NCBI GenBank assembly: GCA_964575425.1
Contig: CAZNRD010000009.1
Span: 1-64,000, forward strand
Direction: 5' to 3'
From: DATEAV01 sp964575425
Lineage (GTDB): Bacteria > Chloroflexota > Anaerolineae > Anaerolineales > E44-bin32
DNA: 64,000 nt
In this document: positions 15,843 to 24,362 of the stretch, piece after piece
Position numbering within the stretch: position 1 is the first letter of the stretch
Layout of the letters: each line of letters opens with the position of its first letter
Position numbers and translations under genes: made by a program
The notes under the pieces: model-generated
What the model was told of the DNA's origin: nothing
What the model saw: only the letters and a program-made list of their open reading frames with translations
The model's database searches: none

Positions 15843-16670
15843 ATGGTCCGCGAGCGCATAGCCGACAACGTCTACGTCTTCACAAGCGAACGGTATGCTC
15901 AAGTGAACGCTGGTGCTGTCGTGGGGCCGGCCTGGTCGGTCGTCATTGACACGCTCCCATTCCCCGATGAGACGCTTGATATCCGGGATTTCCTGGAAGC
16001 CAAGCTCGGCTGTCCCGTGCGCTACGTCGTCCTGACACACTACCACGCCGACCACGCGCTGGGGGCGTTCTGCTACCCGGAGGCGCGCCTGATCGCGCAC
16101 ACCGAATGCCGCAGGCTGCTAACAACCCACGGCCAGAAGCGTCTGGAGGAGGCCCGGGAGCAGACACACGAGCTTGAACCGGTCAGGCTCGTGCTGCCGG
16201 ACGTCGTCTTCGAGTCCGGCAGCCTGGTGCTGCGGGTCGGGAAGCGGACGCTGCAGCTGTTGCCGCTTCCGGGCCACAGCCCCGACGGCATTGGAGTCCT
16301 GGTGGTCGAGGACCGGGTGCTCTTCTCCGGGGATGCGATGATGCCGCTCCCCTATCTGGTGGACGGCGATTACGAGGCAGCCATCCACAGCCTGAAGCGC
16401 ATTCCGCGGCTGAAGCTCGAGAACGTCGTTCAAGGCCATGGCGAGGTTATCCTGCGCGGTGAGATTCAGAACGCCGTGCGCGCCAACCTGCACTATCTAG
16501 CGAGCCTGCACAAGCATGTGCAGAAGGCCGCCCATCGGCGGGATGGCGAGTCGTACCTGGCCTCGATCGACATCGAAGACTGCGGCAAGAGCCGTATCCT
16601 CCTTGGCGGGTTGGCTGAGGAGCTGCATCGGCGGAATCTGATCGCTCTCTATCGCCAGATGAGCGGCTGA
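15843..16670 (+). CDS. Metallo-beta-lactamase-fold hydrolase
   Basis: A 275-residue binuclear metal hydrolase of the glyoxalase II-like superfamily. The HxHxDH motif is clear (LTHYHADHALGAF), with the later His in LPGHSPDGIGVLV, the bridging Asp in LFSGDAMM, and the last His in VVQGHGEV. The C-terminal 70 residues are helical and may form the substrate pocket. The ATG at 15843 has a GAGG five bases upstream and about 16 bases of leader from the strong promoter. It is a single-gene unit. The substrate cannot be read from sequence. Confidence 0.85.
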   Translation: MVRERIADNVYVFTSERYAQVNAGAVVGPAWSVVIDTLPFPDETLDIRDFLEAKLGCPVRYVVLTHYHADHALGAFCYPEARLIAHTECRRLLTTHGQKRLEEAREQTHELEPVRLVLPDVVFESGSLVLRVGKRTLQLLPLPGHSPDGIGVLVVEDRVLFSGDAMMPLPYLVDGDYEAAIHSLKRIPRLKLENVVQGHGEVILRGEIQNAVRANLHYLASLHKHVQKAAHRRDGESYLASIDIEDCGKSRILLGGLAEELHRRNLIALYRQMSG

Positions 16671-16698
16671 TAGAGGCTATCGTCTGAATCCCTGTCCT

Positions 16699-17115
16699 GT
16701 GAAGCCACGCCCGCTTGCGAACTACACCCTGGTGTTTGACGGAGGGAGTCGAGGGAACCCCGGCCCCATGTATGGATCCTTCCGCATTCAGAAGGCCGGC
16801 GGCCCGGGCGTCTTGCACTCGCGCCTTGCGTTTGGCCGCGGCACCAACAACGAGGCCGAATACCGCACGTTGATCGCCGCCCTCGAATCGCTGCTCGCTG
16901 AAATGGAGCGGAGGAGCCTCGACCCGGCGGACGTGCAGCTGGAGGTGTGCGGCGACAGTTTGCTCGTTCTGCGGCAGCTGAGTGGAGCGTGGAAGGCACG
17001 CGAGCCGCGTATGGCCTTGCTGCGCGACCGGGCGCAGAGACTGTTGAAGCGCTTCGGCCGTGTCCGCCTTCGCCACCATGATCGGGCACGCAGCGTGGCC
17101 CTGTTGGGGCACTGA
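16699..17115 (+). CDS. RNase HI-like protein, altered last catalytic motif
   Basis: A 138-residue RNase H-fold protein, starting at GTG. Three of the four acidic residues are visible: Asp in VFDGGSRGNPG, Glu in NNEAEYRTL and Asp in CGDSLLVL. The fourth, normally in a segment like RxxNxxADxLA near the end, is not: the C-terminus reads HHDRARSVALLGH. The end is therefore either diverged or spoiled by a recent frameshift. The family often acts on RNA/DNA hybrids, and it is also annotated as reverse-transcriptase-like. A hairpin follows 45 bp downstream. Confidence 0.75.
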   Translation: MKPRPLANYTLVFDGGSRGNPGPMYGSFRIQKAGGPGVLHSRLAFGRGTNNEAEYRTLIAALESLLAEMERRSLDPADVQLEVCGDSLLVLRQLSGAWKAREPRMALLRDRAQRLLKRFGRVRLRHHDRARSVALLGH

Positions 17116-17159
17116 GTGCCCGTGCCCGTAGGGCACTGAGCCGCTCGTCGCGTCCGAAG

Positions 17160-17185
17160 CTGTCAGGGGCAACTGCCCTTGACAG
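17160..17185 (+). terminator. Hairpin between the RNase H-like gene and the T-box promoter
   Basis: An 11-bp stem (CTGTCAGGGGC / GCCCTTGACAG, one G-T pair) with a 4-base loop. No T-run follows. Confidence 0.5.
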
Positions 17186-17206
17186 CCCAGTCTGCCCCGG
17201 CTGAGG

Positions 17207-17236
17207 TTGACCTCCACCGGCGTTCTGTGGCATAAT
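17207..17236 (+). promoter_or_regulatory. Promoter of the T-box/alaX/ileS operon
   Basis: -35 TTGACC (17207-17212), 18-bp spacer, -10 CATAAT (17231-17236). Transcription is expected to start near 17243, just upstream of the T-box stem I. Confidence 0.7.
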
Positions 17237-17242
17237 GCCGCC

Positions 17243-17540
17243 AACTCAGCCCTCACCGGCGTTGATGGAGACGAGTACGTCCGCGGCGGCTGGCAGCGAA
17301 CCCGGGGTGGATGCGAGCCGGGGCAGCCAGCGGGCGGAAAATCCCTCCGGAGCCGCGACCTGAACCCAGGGAAACCTGCCAGTAGGGGAGCCGGCCTCGC
17401 CCACCGTTAGCCGGGGCGCGGGTATAAGCCCTGTTTCTGGGCCGTACCCGACAGAGAGCCCGCCTCGGCGGGCAACAGGGTGGTACCGCGGGAGCGTGAC
17501 AGGCTCTCGTCCCTGAGTGGGACGAGAGCCTTCGTTTCTC
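17243..17540 (+). promoter_or_regulatory. T-box riboswitch leader, isoleucine-type
   Basis: A tRNA-sensing leader. It begins with GATGGAGACGAGTACG (the AGTA at 17274-17277 is the stem I loop-E strand) and has the T-box sequence AACAGGGTGGTACCGCGG at 17474-17491, which pairs with the tRNA acceptor end in the antiterminator. The intrinsic terminator is 17502-17530. On the 3' side of stem I the order GGAAAATCCC places ATC at 17341-17343 as the likely specifier codon, which is an isoleucine codon and matches ileS downstream. Uncharged tRNA-Ile should favour readthrough. The specifier was assigned by eye without folding. Confidence 0.88.
17502..17540 (+). terminator. Regulated terminator of the T-box leader
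   Basis: A perfect 12-bp stem (GGCTCTCGTCCC / GGGACGAGAGCC) with a 5-base loop, followed by TTCGTTTCTC. It is mutually exclusive with the T-box antiterminator just upstream. Confidence 0.85.
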
Positions 17541-17559
17541 GGGCCACGTGGAGCGCGAA

Positions 17560-18270
17560 ATGACCGAACTCTTGTACTTGAACGATGCCTACCTGCGCGA
17601 CTTCGAGGCGGAAGTGGTCGAGAGCCGGCCGGGCGAGGTGCGGCTTACTCGGACCACATTCTACCCGAGCGGAGGCGGGCAGCCGCATGACGTTGGCACG
17701 CTGCGCTCCGAGGAGAGCATCTGGAATGTGAGCGCCGTCCGCAAGGAAGGGGAAGCAGTCTGGCATGTTCTCCAGGAACCTGGACCGCCGCCGGGGACCA
17801 GGGTCAGGGGCGTGCTGGACTGGGAGCGGCGTTACCAACTCATGCGCACCCACACTGCCATGCACGTCCTGTGCGGGGTTATCTGGCGTGACTACGGTGC
17901 CAGCGTGACCGGCGGCAACATGGAGCCGTTGCGGGGACGCATGGACTTTGAGTTCGAGCGCATGCAGCAGGAGCTGGTGCGGGAGATCGAAGACAGGGTC
18001 AATCGTGAGGTGGAGGCGGCGCGGCCAGTGCGCGTGGCCATTTTGCCGCGGCACGAGGCATTCCAAGTCCCGGACCTGATCCGCACGAAGATCAACCTGC
18101 TGCCCGAGAGCATCGCCCAGGTGCGTGTCGTCGAAATCGTGGGGCTTGACCTGCAGGCAGATGGCGGGACGCACGTGGCCAACACCTCGGAGGTGGGCCC
18201 CCTCCGCATCCTGGAGTACAAGAGCAAGGGCGCCATCAACAAGAGGATCGTCCTGGGCCTGCAGCCGTAA
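17560..18270 (+). CDS. AlaX-type aminoacyl-tRNA editing protein
   Basis: A 236-residue stand-alone relative of the AlaRS/ThrRS editing domain, a trans-editing factor that hydrolyses mischarged tRNA. It has the N-terminal barrel (TTFYPSGGGQPHD), the first zinc motif HTAMHVL (HxxxH) and the second DLQADGGTHVANTSEVG. In the last, the usual Cys of CGGTH is an Asp, as in some AlaX proteins. ATG 17560 has a GGAG at good spacing; GTG 17548 is the alternative. It is the first gene after an isoleucine T-box and lies 55 bp before ileS, so it is induced by isoleucine starvation. Whether it clears Ala, Ser or another misacylation is not known. Confidence 0.85.
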   Translation: MTELLYLNDAYLRDFEAEVVESRPGEVRLTRTTFYPSGGGQPHDVGTLRSEESIWNVSAVRKEGEAVWHVLQEPGPPPGTRVRGVLDWERRYQLMRTHTAMHVLCGVIWRDYGASVTGGNMEPLRGRMDFEFERMQQELVREIEDRVNREVEAARPVRVAILPRHEAFQVPDLIRTKINLLPESIAQVRVVEIVGLDLQADGGTHVANTSEVGPLRILEYKSKGAINKRIVLGLQP

Positions 18271-18325
18271 GGTGCTGCCCTGCCAGGGCGGATGACCCGA
18301 GATCACTTGCCGCACGAGGTGGTGG

Positions 18326-21300
18326 ATGTTCAAGCCCGTTCCCCCGCAGATCGACTTCGTGGCGCAGGAGCATGAAGTGCTCGAGTTCTGGCGCGCCAGC
18401 GACGCCTTCAACACGCTCAGGCGGCTGCGCGCCGGCGGCCCTCGCTGGTCCTTCATCGACGGGCCGATCACGGCCAACAACCCGATGGGCGTCCATCACG
18501 GCTGGGGGCGGACCTACAAGGACCTCTTTCACCGCTTCAAAGCCATGCAGGGCTGCCAGATGCGCAACCAGAACGGTTTCGACTGCCAGGGCCTGTGGGT
18601 CGAGGTCAACGTCGAGCGCGACATGGGCTTCAATACCAAGCGTGACATCGAGGACTATGGGCTGGCCCGGTTCGTGGTGCTGTGCAAGCAGCGGGTGCTG
18701 AACTACGCGGCCATCCAGACCGAGCAGAGCATCCGCCTTGGGTACTGGATGGACTGGGATGATCCCGGCTTCCTGAGGCTGCTGCGCGATCTGCTGGGAG
18801 AAGACCCTGCCCGCCGCATCGTGATCCCCCGCAAGGTTGGTTTGGTTGAAGGCAGCGTCGAGGCCATCGTCGGCAGGCTCGGCTCGCTGGACCTGGGCGG
18901 ATCCTACTTCACGTTCTCCGATGAGAACAACTACGCCATCTGGGCCGTCCTCAAGTCCTGCCACGAACGGGGTTGGATCTACAAAGGCACGGATGTGATG
19001 CCGTGGTGCACCCGCTGTGGCACGGGGCTGAGCCAGCATGAGATCGTCACCGAAGGCTACCAGGATCTGACACATCCGGGCGTCACGCTGCGCTTCCCGC
19101 TGCGCGACCGCCCCGGCGAAAGCCTGCTCGTCTGGACGACGACGCCCTGGACGCTGACCAGCAACGTCGCTGCCGCCGTGGGGCCTGCGCTGACGTATGT
19201 CCGTGTCCGCCAGGGGGACGAGGTCTTCTACCTCAGCCGCGGCACCCTGCACATGCTTCGTGGACCGCACCAGGTGCAGGACGAGCTGCGAGGGGAGGAG
19301 CTGGTGGGGTGGAGGTATCGCGGGCCGTTCGATGAGGTTCCAGCCGTCGAGGCCAGCGGAGCCGCCGAGGCTCATCGTGTCATCCCCTGGGAGTCGGTGG
19401 GCGAGATGGAGGGCACGGGCATCGTGCACGTCGCTCCCGGCTGCGGAGCGGAAGACTTCGCATTGGGCAAGGAACATAGCCTGCCCTCCCTGGCGCCGCT
19501 GGATGAATCGGGTGTCTTCGTCGATGGCTTCGGCTGGTTGAGCGGCATGTCGGTGCAGCAGGTTGCCAAGCCCATCTTCGACAACCTGCGCGACAAGGGC
19601 CTGCTGTATCACGTCGAGGACTACACACACCGCTACCCGGTGTGCTGGCGCTGCGGCGAGGAGTTAGTGTTCCGGTTGGTGGATGAATGGTTCATCTCGA
19701 TGGGTGCCCAGCTCGAGAAGCCGTATGAGGAAGTCACCGAGGACGAGAAGCTGCGCAACCTCCGCTACCAGATGATGGAGGTGGTGCTCAAGGAGACACG
19801 CTGGCATCCGGAGTTCGGCCTCGAGCGCGAACTTGACTGGCTGCGCAACATGCACGACTGGATGATCTCGAAGAAACGCTACTGGGGCCTTGCGCTGCCG
19901 ATCTATGAGTGCTCCGACTGCGGGCGCTTCGAGGTCATCGGGAGCCGGGAGGAACTCAGGCGGCGGGCCGTGGAGGGGTGGGAGGTCTTCGAGGGACACA
20001 CACCGCACCGCCCCTACATCGATGCCGTGCGGATAACCTGCAGCCGCTGTGGGGCGCGCCTCAGTCGCATCCCCGATGTCGGCAACCCCTGGCTGGATGC
20101 CGGCATCGTTGCCATGAGCACCCTCGGCTACAACACCGACCGCAAGTACTGGAAGCAGTGGTTCCCGGCGGACTTGATTTCGGAGAGCTTCCCCGGGCAG
20201 TTCCGCAACTGGTTCTACAGCCTCTTGGCCATGAGCACGATCCTCGAGCGGCGGGCGCCGTTCCGGGATGTCTTCACTTATGCCACCCTGCTGGCGGAAG
20301 ACGGCCGGGCGATGCACAAGTCGTGGGGCAATGCAATCGAGTTCAATGAGGCGGCCGACCGGATGGGCGTCGACGTGATGCGCTGGATGTACTGCGACCA
20401 TAAGCCCGAGAGGGACCTGCTCTTCGGCTACCATCGCGCCGACGAGGTGCGGCGTCAGTTCCTGCTTCCGCTGTGGAACGTCTACAGCTTCTTCGTGACG
20501 TACGCGCGCATCGACGGCTGGCTGCCGGGCCAGCGACCCCAGGTGGAATTCAGCCCGCTCGACCGCTGGATCCTTTCCCGCATGAATCACGTCGTCTCCG
20601 AGGTCACCCAGCAGCTGGAAGACTTCGAGCCCAACCTGGCCACGGCGGCCCTCAACCGGTTGATCGACGAGCTGAGCAACTGGTATCTGCGCCGCAGCCG
20701 GCGCCGCTTCTGGGCCAAGGCCGGCGCCAGCGAGGCTTCGGATGCCGACAAGAACGCGGCCTACACCACGTTGTACGCGGTTCTCGTGAGGCTGATCAGA
20801 CTGCTCGCTCCATTCGTCCCCTTCGTCACAGAGTCGGTCTACCAGAACCTGGTCCGCAGCGTGGAGGCCGACGCATGCATCAGCGTCCATCACTGCTCCT
20901 GGCCCCAGGTGGAGGCGGAGTGGCTGAGCCGCGAACTGGAAAAGGAGATGGCGCTGGTGATGCGCCTGACGTCGCTGGGGCACGCGGCTCGCAACAAGGC
21001 CGGCCGCAAGCTCCGCCAGCCTCTGGCGGAGGCAGCCTTCGCCGTCGGCACCGTGAAGGAGCGGGAGATCGTCTCGCGCTATGCGGAGCTCATCGCCGAC
21101 GAGTTGAATGTCAAGTCGGTGCGCCTGCTGGACGCTGCCTCCGAAACGGTCGAATTCAGCCTCCATCCATATCCGAGGCAGCTTGGGCAGAAGTACGGGC
21201 CTCGCTTCCCGGCGGTGCGGCAGGCGATCCTGGCATTCCCGGCCGAGGCTGCAGCCATGCGGCTGCTGAGCGGCCAGTCGATCGAGATCGAGGTCCAGAG

Positions 21301-21694
21301 CGAGCGCCTGTCGATCCTGCCGGATGAAGTCGAGGTGCGGGTGAAGGCGCACGAGGGGTTTGAGGCGGCCGCCGATGGATCGTACGTCGCCGCCCTGCGA
21401 ACCGATCTGACGCGGGACCTCCTCCTCGAAGGCATCGCCCGCGAGATCATCCGTCATGTCCAGGAGAAGCGGAAGGCGCTCGGGCTCGATGTGGCCGACC
21501 GAATCGAGTTGTGCTACGCGGCCGCCGGAGACAGTGCGCAGGCAATGAAGCGGTTCGCCGACATCATTCGGGCGGAGGTGCTGGCGGATTCGCTCTACCC
21601 GGCCAGCTCCCCGCTGCCGCAGGATGCCTTCGAGACCGTCCTGGACGAGGCTAACAAGATTGTCCTCATCTTGCGGAAGGCTGGGCGGTCCTAG
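18326..21694 (+). CDS. ileS: Isoleucyl-tRNA synthetase with GVHH in place of HxGH
   Basis: Class I synthetase charging tRNA-Ile, 1122 residues, type 2 (eukaryote-like) by length and sequence. Seen in order: FIDGPITANNPMGVHHGWG (residues 43-61; the HxGH signature is replaced by Gly55-Val-His-His58), the CP1 editing domain with LLVWTTTPWTLTSN and GTGIVHVAPGCGAEDF, zinc-binding Cys pairs, the nucleotide-binding GRAMHKSWGN (residues 660-669; KMSKS altered to AMHKS), the anticodon-binding helices, and a C-terminal IleRS2-type extension. It is controlled by the upstream T-box together with the alaX-type gene. An 18-bp perfect hairpin follows the stop. Confidence 0.95.
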   Translation: MFKPVPPQIDFVAQEHEVLEFWRASDAFNTLRRLRAGGPRWSFIDGPITANNPMGVHHGWGRTYKDLFHRFKAMQGCQMRNQNGFDCQGLWVEVNVERDMGFNTKRDIEDYGLARFVVLCKQRVLNYAAIQTEQSIRLGYWMDWDDPGFLRLLRDLLGEDPARRIVIPRKVGLVEGSVEAIVGRLGSLDLGGSYFTFSDENNYAIWAVLKSCHERGWIYKGTDVMPWCTRCGTGLSQHEIVTEGYQDLTHPGVTLRFPLRDRPGESLLVWTTTPWTLTSNVAAAVGPALTYVRVRQGDEVFYLSRGTLHMLRGPHQVQDELRGEELVGWRYRGPFDEVPAVEASGAAEAHRVIPWESVGEMEGTGIVHVAPGCGAEDFALGKEHSLPSLAPLDESGVFVDGFGWLSGMSVQQVAKPIFDNLRDKGLLYHVEDYTHRYPVCWRCGEELVFRLVDEWFISMGAQLEKPYEEVTEDEKLRNLRYQMMEVVLKETRWHPEFGLERELDWLRNMHDWMISKKRYWGLALPIYECSDCGRFEVIGSREELRRRAVEGWEVFEGHTPHRPYIDAVRITCSRCGARLSRIPDVGNPWLDAGIVAMSTLGYNTDRKYWKQWFPADLISESFPGQFRNWFYSLLAMSTILERRAPFRDVFTYATLLAEDGRAMHKSWGNAIEFNEAADRMGVDVMRWMYCDHKPERDLLFGYHRADEVRRQFLLPLWNVYSFFVTYARIDGWLPGQRPQVEFSPLDRWILSRMNHVVSEVTQQLEDFEPNLATAALNRLIDELSNWYLRRSRRRFWAKAGASEASDADKNAAYTTLYAVLVRLIRLLAPFVPFVTESVYQNLVRSVEADACISVHHCSWPQVEAEWLSRELEKEMALVMRLTSLGHAARNKAGRKLRQPLAEAAFAVGTVKEREIVSRYAELIADELNVKSVRLLDAASETVEFSLHPYPRQLGQKYGPRFPAVRQAILAFPAEAAAMRLLSGQSIEIEVQSERLSILPDEVEVRVKAHEGFEAAADGSYVAALRTDLTRDLLLEGIAREIIRHVQEKRKALGLDVADRIELCYAAAGDSAQAMKRFADIIRAEVLADSLYPASSPLPQDAFETVLDEANKIVLILRKAGRS

Positions 21695-21716
21695 GCGCGT
21701 GAGGTCGGGCAACGCC

Positions 21717-21768
21717 CCGGCGGAGCGCACAGGCGGAGCGAGGCAGCGCAGCCTGTGCGCTCCGCCGG
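21717..21768 (+). terminator. Large perfect hairpin after ileS
   Basis: A perfect 18-bp inverted repeat (CCGGCGGAGCGCACAGGC and its complement) around a 16-base loop. It has no T-run, so it may stop RNase trimming or act as a transcription barrier more than as a classic terminator. The loop GGAGCGAGGCAGCGCA resembles the loops of the short hairpins at 34277-34489. Confidence 0.6.
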
Positions 21769-21839
21769 CTCAGCAATAGGGGAATACGGTAGAATCGCTT
21801 CCCGGCCTTCAGGCGAGAGCATTTCATCGGGAGGGGCCT

Positions 21840-22370
21840 TTGTCGAGAGCGCGCGACTATCTGGTTCTGCTCGGGCTGGCTGGCGTGGTGGTGGCAGCGG
21901 ACCAATGGACCAAGTACCTGGTCCGCAGCCGCCTCGAGCTTGGCGAAGTCTGGGTGCCGTGGGAGTGGCTTGCGCCCCTGGCTCGCGTCGTTCACTGGAG
22001 CAACACCGGGGCAGCCTTCGGGCTCTTTCAGTCTGGCGGCCTGCTCTTTACGATGGTCGCCATCGTGGTGTCAGCGGCCATCCTCTACTACTACCCTCGC
22101 GTGCCCGCCAGCCAGAAGCCGCTGCGGCTGGCGCTGGCGCTCCAGCTCGGGGGCGCCATCGGCAACCTGATCGACCGCCTCGCCCTCGGCAGTGTCACCG
22201 ATTTCATCTCCGTGGGCAGCTTCCCGGTGTTCAACGTGGCCGATGCCAGCATTTCGGTCGGCGTTGCAGTGCTTGTCGCCACCATGTGGGTGGAGGAGCG
22301 CCACCGGCGCGCCGGTGCGGGGCCGGGTGGGGGAGAGGTCAGTTCGGCGCCCGAGCAGCAGGCAGGGTGA
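21840..22370 (+). CDS. lspA: Lipoprotein signal peptidase (signal peptidase II)
   Basis: Inner-membrane aspartyl protease that removes the signal peptide of prolipoproteins. The 176 residues include VVVAADQWTKYLV, the family motif SNTGAAFGLF, and the two catalytic Asp in IGNLIDRLALGSVTDFI and VFNVADASIS. Four transmembrane segments are visible, with a Pro/Gly-rich tail. The start is a TTG at 21840 supported by a strong GGGAGG at 21829-21834. The stop overlaps the rluD start (GTGA). Several lipoproteins in the window are likely substrates. Confidence 0.93.
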   Translation: MSRARDYLVLLGLAGVVVAADQWTKYLVRSRLELGEVWVPWEWLAPLARVVHWSNTGAAFGLFQSGGLLFTMVAIVVSAAILYYYPRVPASQKPLRLALALQLGGAIGNLIDRLALGSVTDFISVGSFPVFNVADASISVGVAVLVATMWVEERHRRAGAGPGGGEVSSAPEQQAG

Positions 22371-23338
22371 ACGCCAGACAGGTCGAGATCGAGGCGCGGC
22401 CCCCGGGCGGTCGACTGGATCGCCTGCTGGCAGAGATGATACCGGACGTATCCCGCAGCCGGATACAGTCCCTCATTCGTCATGGTCGGGTGTCCGTGGA
22501 TGGCCGGGTGTGCACGCGACCGGCACTTCGGTTGTCGGGAGGGGAGCGCGTGCAAGTGAACATTCCGCCTGCCGCGCCCAGCGACCTCCGTCCCGAGTCC
22601 ATCCCCTTGCAGATCGTGTTCGAGAATCGAGACCTGCTCCTGGTCAACAAGCCTGCCGGCATGGTTGTGCACCCGGCGGCGGGTCATGAGTCGGGCACGC
22701 TCGTGCATGCCGCACTGGCCCACGCGCCCGAGCTGGAGGGCGTGGGCGGAGAACGCCGGCCGGGAGTCGTCCATCGACTCGATCGTGACACCTCCGGGCT
22801 GATCCTGTTGGCCAAGAACGATCGGGCGCATCAGTGGCTGCAGCGCCAGTTCAAAGATCGATCGGTGGAGAAGACCTACCTGGCATTGGTCGACGGGCTG
22901 CCGCCCACACCGACAGGCCGCATCGAAGCCGCCATCGGCCGGGACCCGCGCCGGCGGAAGCAGATGGCGGTCATGACGGAGAGCAAAGGGCGGCCGGCGC
23001 AAACGACCTACCGCATCTCCCACGCCTACCGCAACCACTGCCTGCTCGAAATCCAGCCACTGACGGGCCGCACGCACCAAGTTCGGGTCCATCTCGCATT
23101 CCTGGGTTGTCCCATCGTGGGCGACACCGTGTACGGCCGCAAGCGGCCTTCGCTGCCGGTCGCGCGGCAGATGCTGCACGCGTGGCGCCTTCGCCTTCGG
23201 CTTCCGGGCGACAAGGAGGCCCTGCTCTTCGAGGCGCCTCTGCCGCCGGATTTGACCGCTGCTCTGGAAATGCTTGACCGCACGGAGGATGCACCGCGCC
23301 TGCGTGCGGGAAAAGGAAAAGCGCATGGACGAAGTTGA
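22367..23338 (+). CDS. rluD: 23S rRNA/tRNA pseudouridine synthase, RluA/RluD family
   Basis: Converts specific uridines of large-subunit rRNA to pseudouridine. The 323-residue protein has an N-terminal S4 RNA-binding domain (RLDRLLAEMIPDVSRSRIQSL...) and the catalytic core with HRLDRDTSGLILLAKN (catalytic Asp) plus LTGRTHQVRVHL. The start is the GTG overlapping the lspA stop; the frame stays open upstream, but only from there does the S4 domain begin. This lspA-rluD pairing is widespread. Its stop overlaps the next gene by 14 bp. RluD is the best guess among the RluA/C/D paralogues. Confidence 0.9.
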   Translation: MNARQVEIEARPPGGRLDRLLAEMIPDVSRSRIQSLIRHGRVSVDGRVCTRPALRLSGGERVQVNIPPAAPSDLRPESIPLQIVFENRDLLLVNKPAGMVVHPAAGHESGTLVHAALAHAPELEGVGGERRPGVVHRLDRDTSGLILLAKNDRAHQWLQRQFKDRSVEKTYLALVDGLPPTPTGRIEAAIGRDPRRRKQMAVMTESKGRPAQTTYRISHAYRNHCLLEIQPLTGRTHQVRVHLAFLGCPIVGDTVYGRKRPSLPVARQMLHAWRLRLRLPGDKEALLFEAPLPPDLTAALEMLDRTEDAPRLRAGKGKAHGRS

Positions 23339-24362
23339 CCTGCGATCCGACACGGTCACCCGGCCGACGCCGGAGATGCGGCGGGCAATGGCTGTCGCCG
23401 AAGTGGGCGACGATGTCTTCGGCGAAGACCCAACGGTCAACCGCCTCCAGGAGATGGCGGCGGAGCGGATGGGGAAGGAAGCGGCGCTGTTCGTGCCTTC
23501 CGGGACCATGGGCAATCTGGCGGCCATCCTGGCCCACTGCGGCCGGGGCGACGAGATCATCCTGGGGGACAAGGCGCACACCTTTCTCTACGAGGCTGGC
23601 GGCGTGGCGGCCCTGGGCGGGATCCACCCCTATCCGATTCCGAACCAGGCAGATGGCACCCTGCCGCTCGAGGCGACCGAGGCCGCCATTCGTCCCGACG
23701 ACCCGCACTTCCCCGTGAGCCGTCTCATCTGCTTGGAGAATACACACAACCGCTGCGGGGGCGTTGCCGTGGGCGCAGAGTACACGGCCGCAGTCGCAGC
23801 GCTGGCGCGCCAGCACGGCTTGAAGGTTCACCTTGACGGCGCGCGCATTTTCAACGCGGCGGCAGCGCTCGGCCTCGAGGCCAGACACTTGGCGGCGCCG
23901 GCCGATTCGGTGACCTTCTGTCTATCCAAGGCCCTGTGCGCGCCGGTGGGCTCGGTGCTGTGCGGCGGCGGTGAGTTCATCAGGCGGGCGCGTCGCCTCC
24001 GCAAGCAGCTGGGAGGCGGGATGCGTCAGGCCGGCGTCCTCGCTGCTGCGGGGATTGTCGCGCTGGAAACGATGGTGGAGCGACTGAGCGAGGACCATGC
24101 GAGGGCGCGGCGGCTGGCCCAGGGCCTGGCGACCGTCCCCGGCGTCCTCCTCGATCCGGGCACGCCTCAGACCAACATGGTGTTCCTCAACCTGCGCGAA
24201 GAGCTGCCCCTGGACGCCGCCCAGGTCGCCGAACGGCTGAGGGCGTTTGGCATCCGCGTTCACCCTTCGGGCCGCCGGCGCTTCCGCCTGGTGCTCCACT
24301 ACTGGGTGGATGATGAGGGCGTCGATCGCACCGTGGACGGATTCCGGAGAGTCTTGTCGTGA
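23325..24362 (+). CDS. ltaE: Low-specificity L-threonine aldolase
   Basis: PLP enzyme splitting L-threonine or L-allo-threonine into glycine and acetaldehyde. The 345-residue protein opens with the family motif DLRSDTVTRPT, has EVGDDVFGEDPTVNRLQ, PSGTMGNLAAILAH, HLDGARIFNAAAALG, and the PLP-binding Lys in SVTFCLSKALCAPVGS. ATG 23325 lies in an AAAGGAAAAGCGC context inside the end of rluD. The stop overlaps the start of the EamA transporter gene (GTGA), so the gene is embedded in a tightly coupled four-gene run from lspA. Confidence 0.93.
   Translation: MDEVDLRSDTVTRPTPEMRRAMAVAEVGDDVFGEDPTVNRLQEMAAERMGKEAALFVPSGTMGNLAAILAHCGRGDEIILGDKAHTFLYEAGGVAALGGIHPYPIPNQADGTLPLEATEAAIRPDDPHFPVSRLICLENTHNRCGGVAVGAEYTAAVAALARQHGLKVHLDGARIFNAAAALGLEARHLAAPADSVTFCLSKALCAPVGSVLCGGGEFIRRARRLRKQLGGGMRQAGVLAAAGIVALETMVERLSEDHARARRLAQGLATVPGVLLDPGTPQTNMVFLNLREELPLDAAQVAERLRAFGIRVHPSGRRRFRLVLHYWVDDEGVDRTVDGFRRVLS

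Noticed and set aside
15856..15870. GCGCATAGCCGAC inside the metallo-beta-lactamase-fold gene, similar to the interspersed 13-bp motif
   Set aside because: It lies in coding sequence (encoding RIADN) and matches only the variant copy, so I treat it as chance.
16699..17115. Reverse transcriptase or retron component suggested by the RNase H-like fold
   Set aside because: No polymerase domain or YxDD motif is present and no msr/msd-like RNA lies next to it.
19664..21730. 688-codon minus-strand open frame opposite ileS
   Set aside because: Antisense shadow of the IleRS gene. It has no ribosome binding site, no recognisable domain and an unnatural composition.
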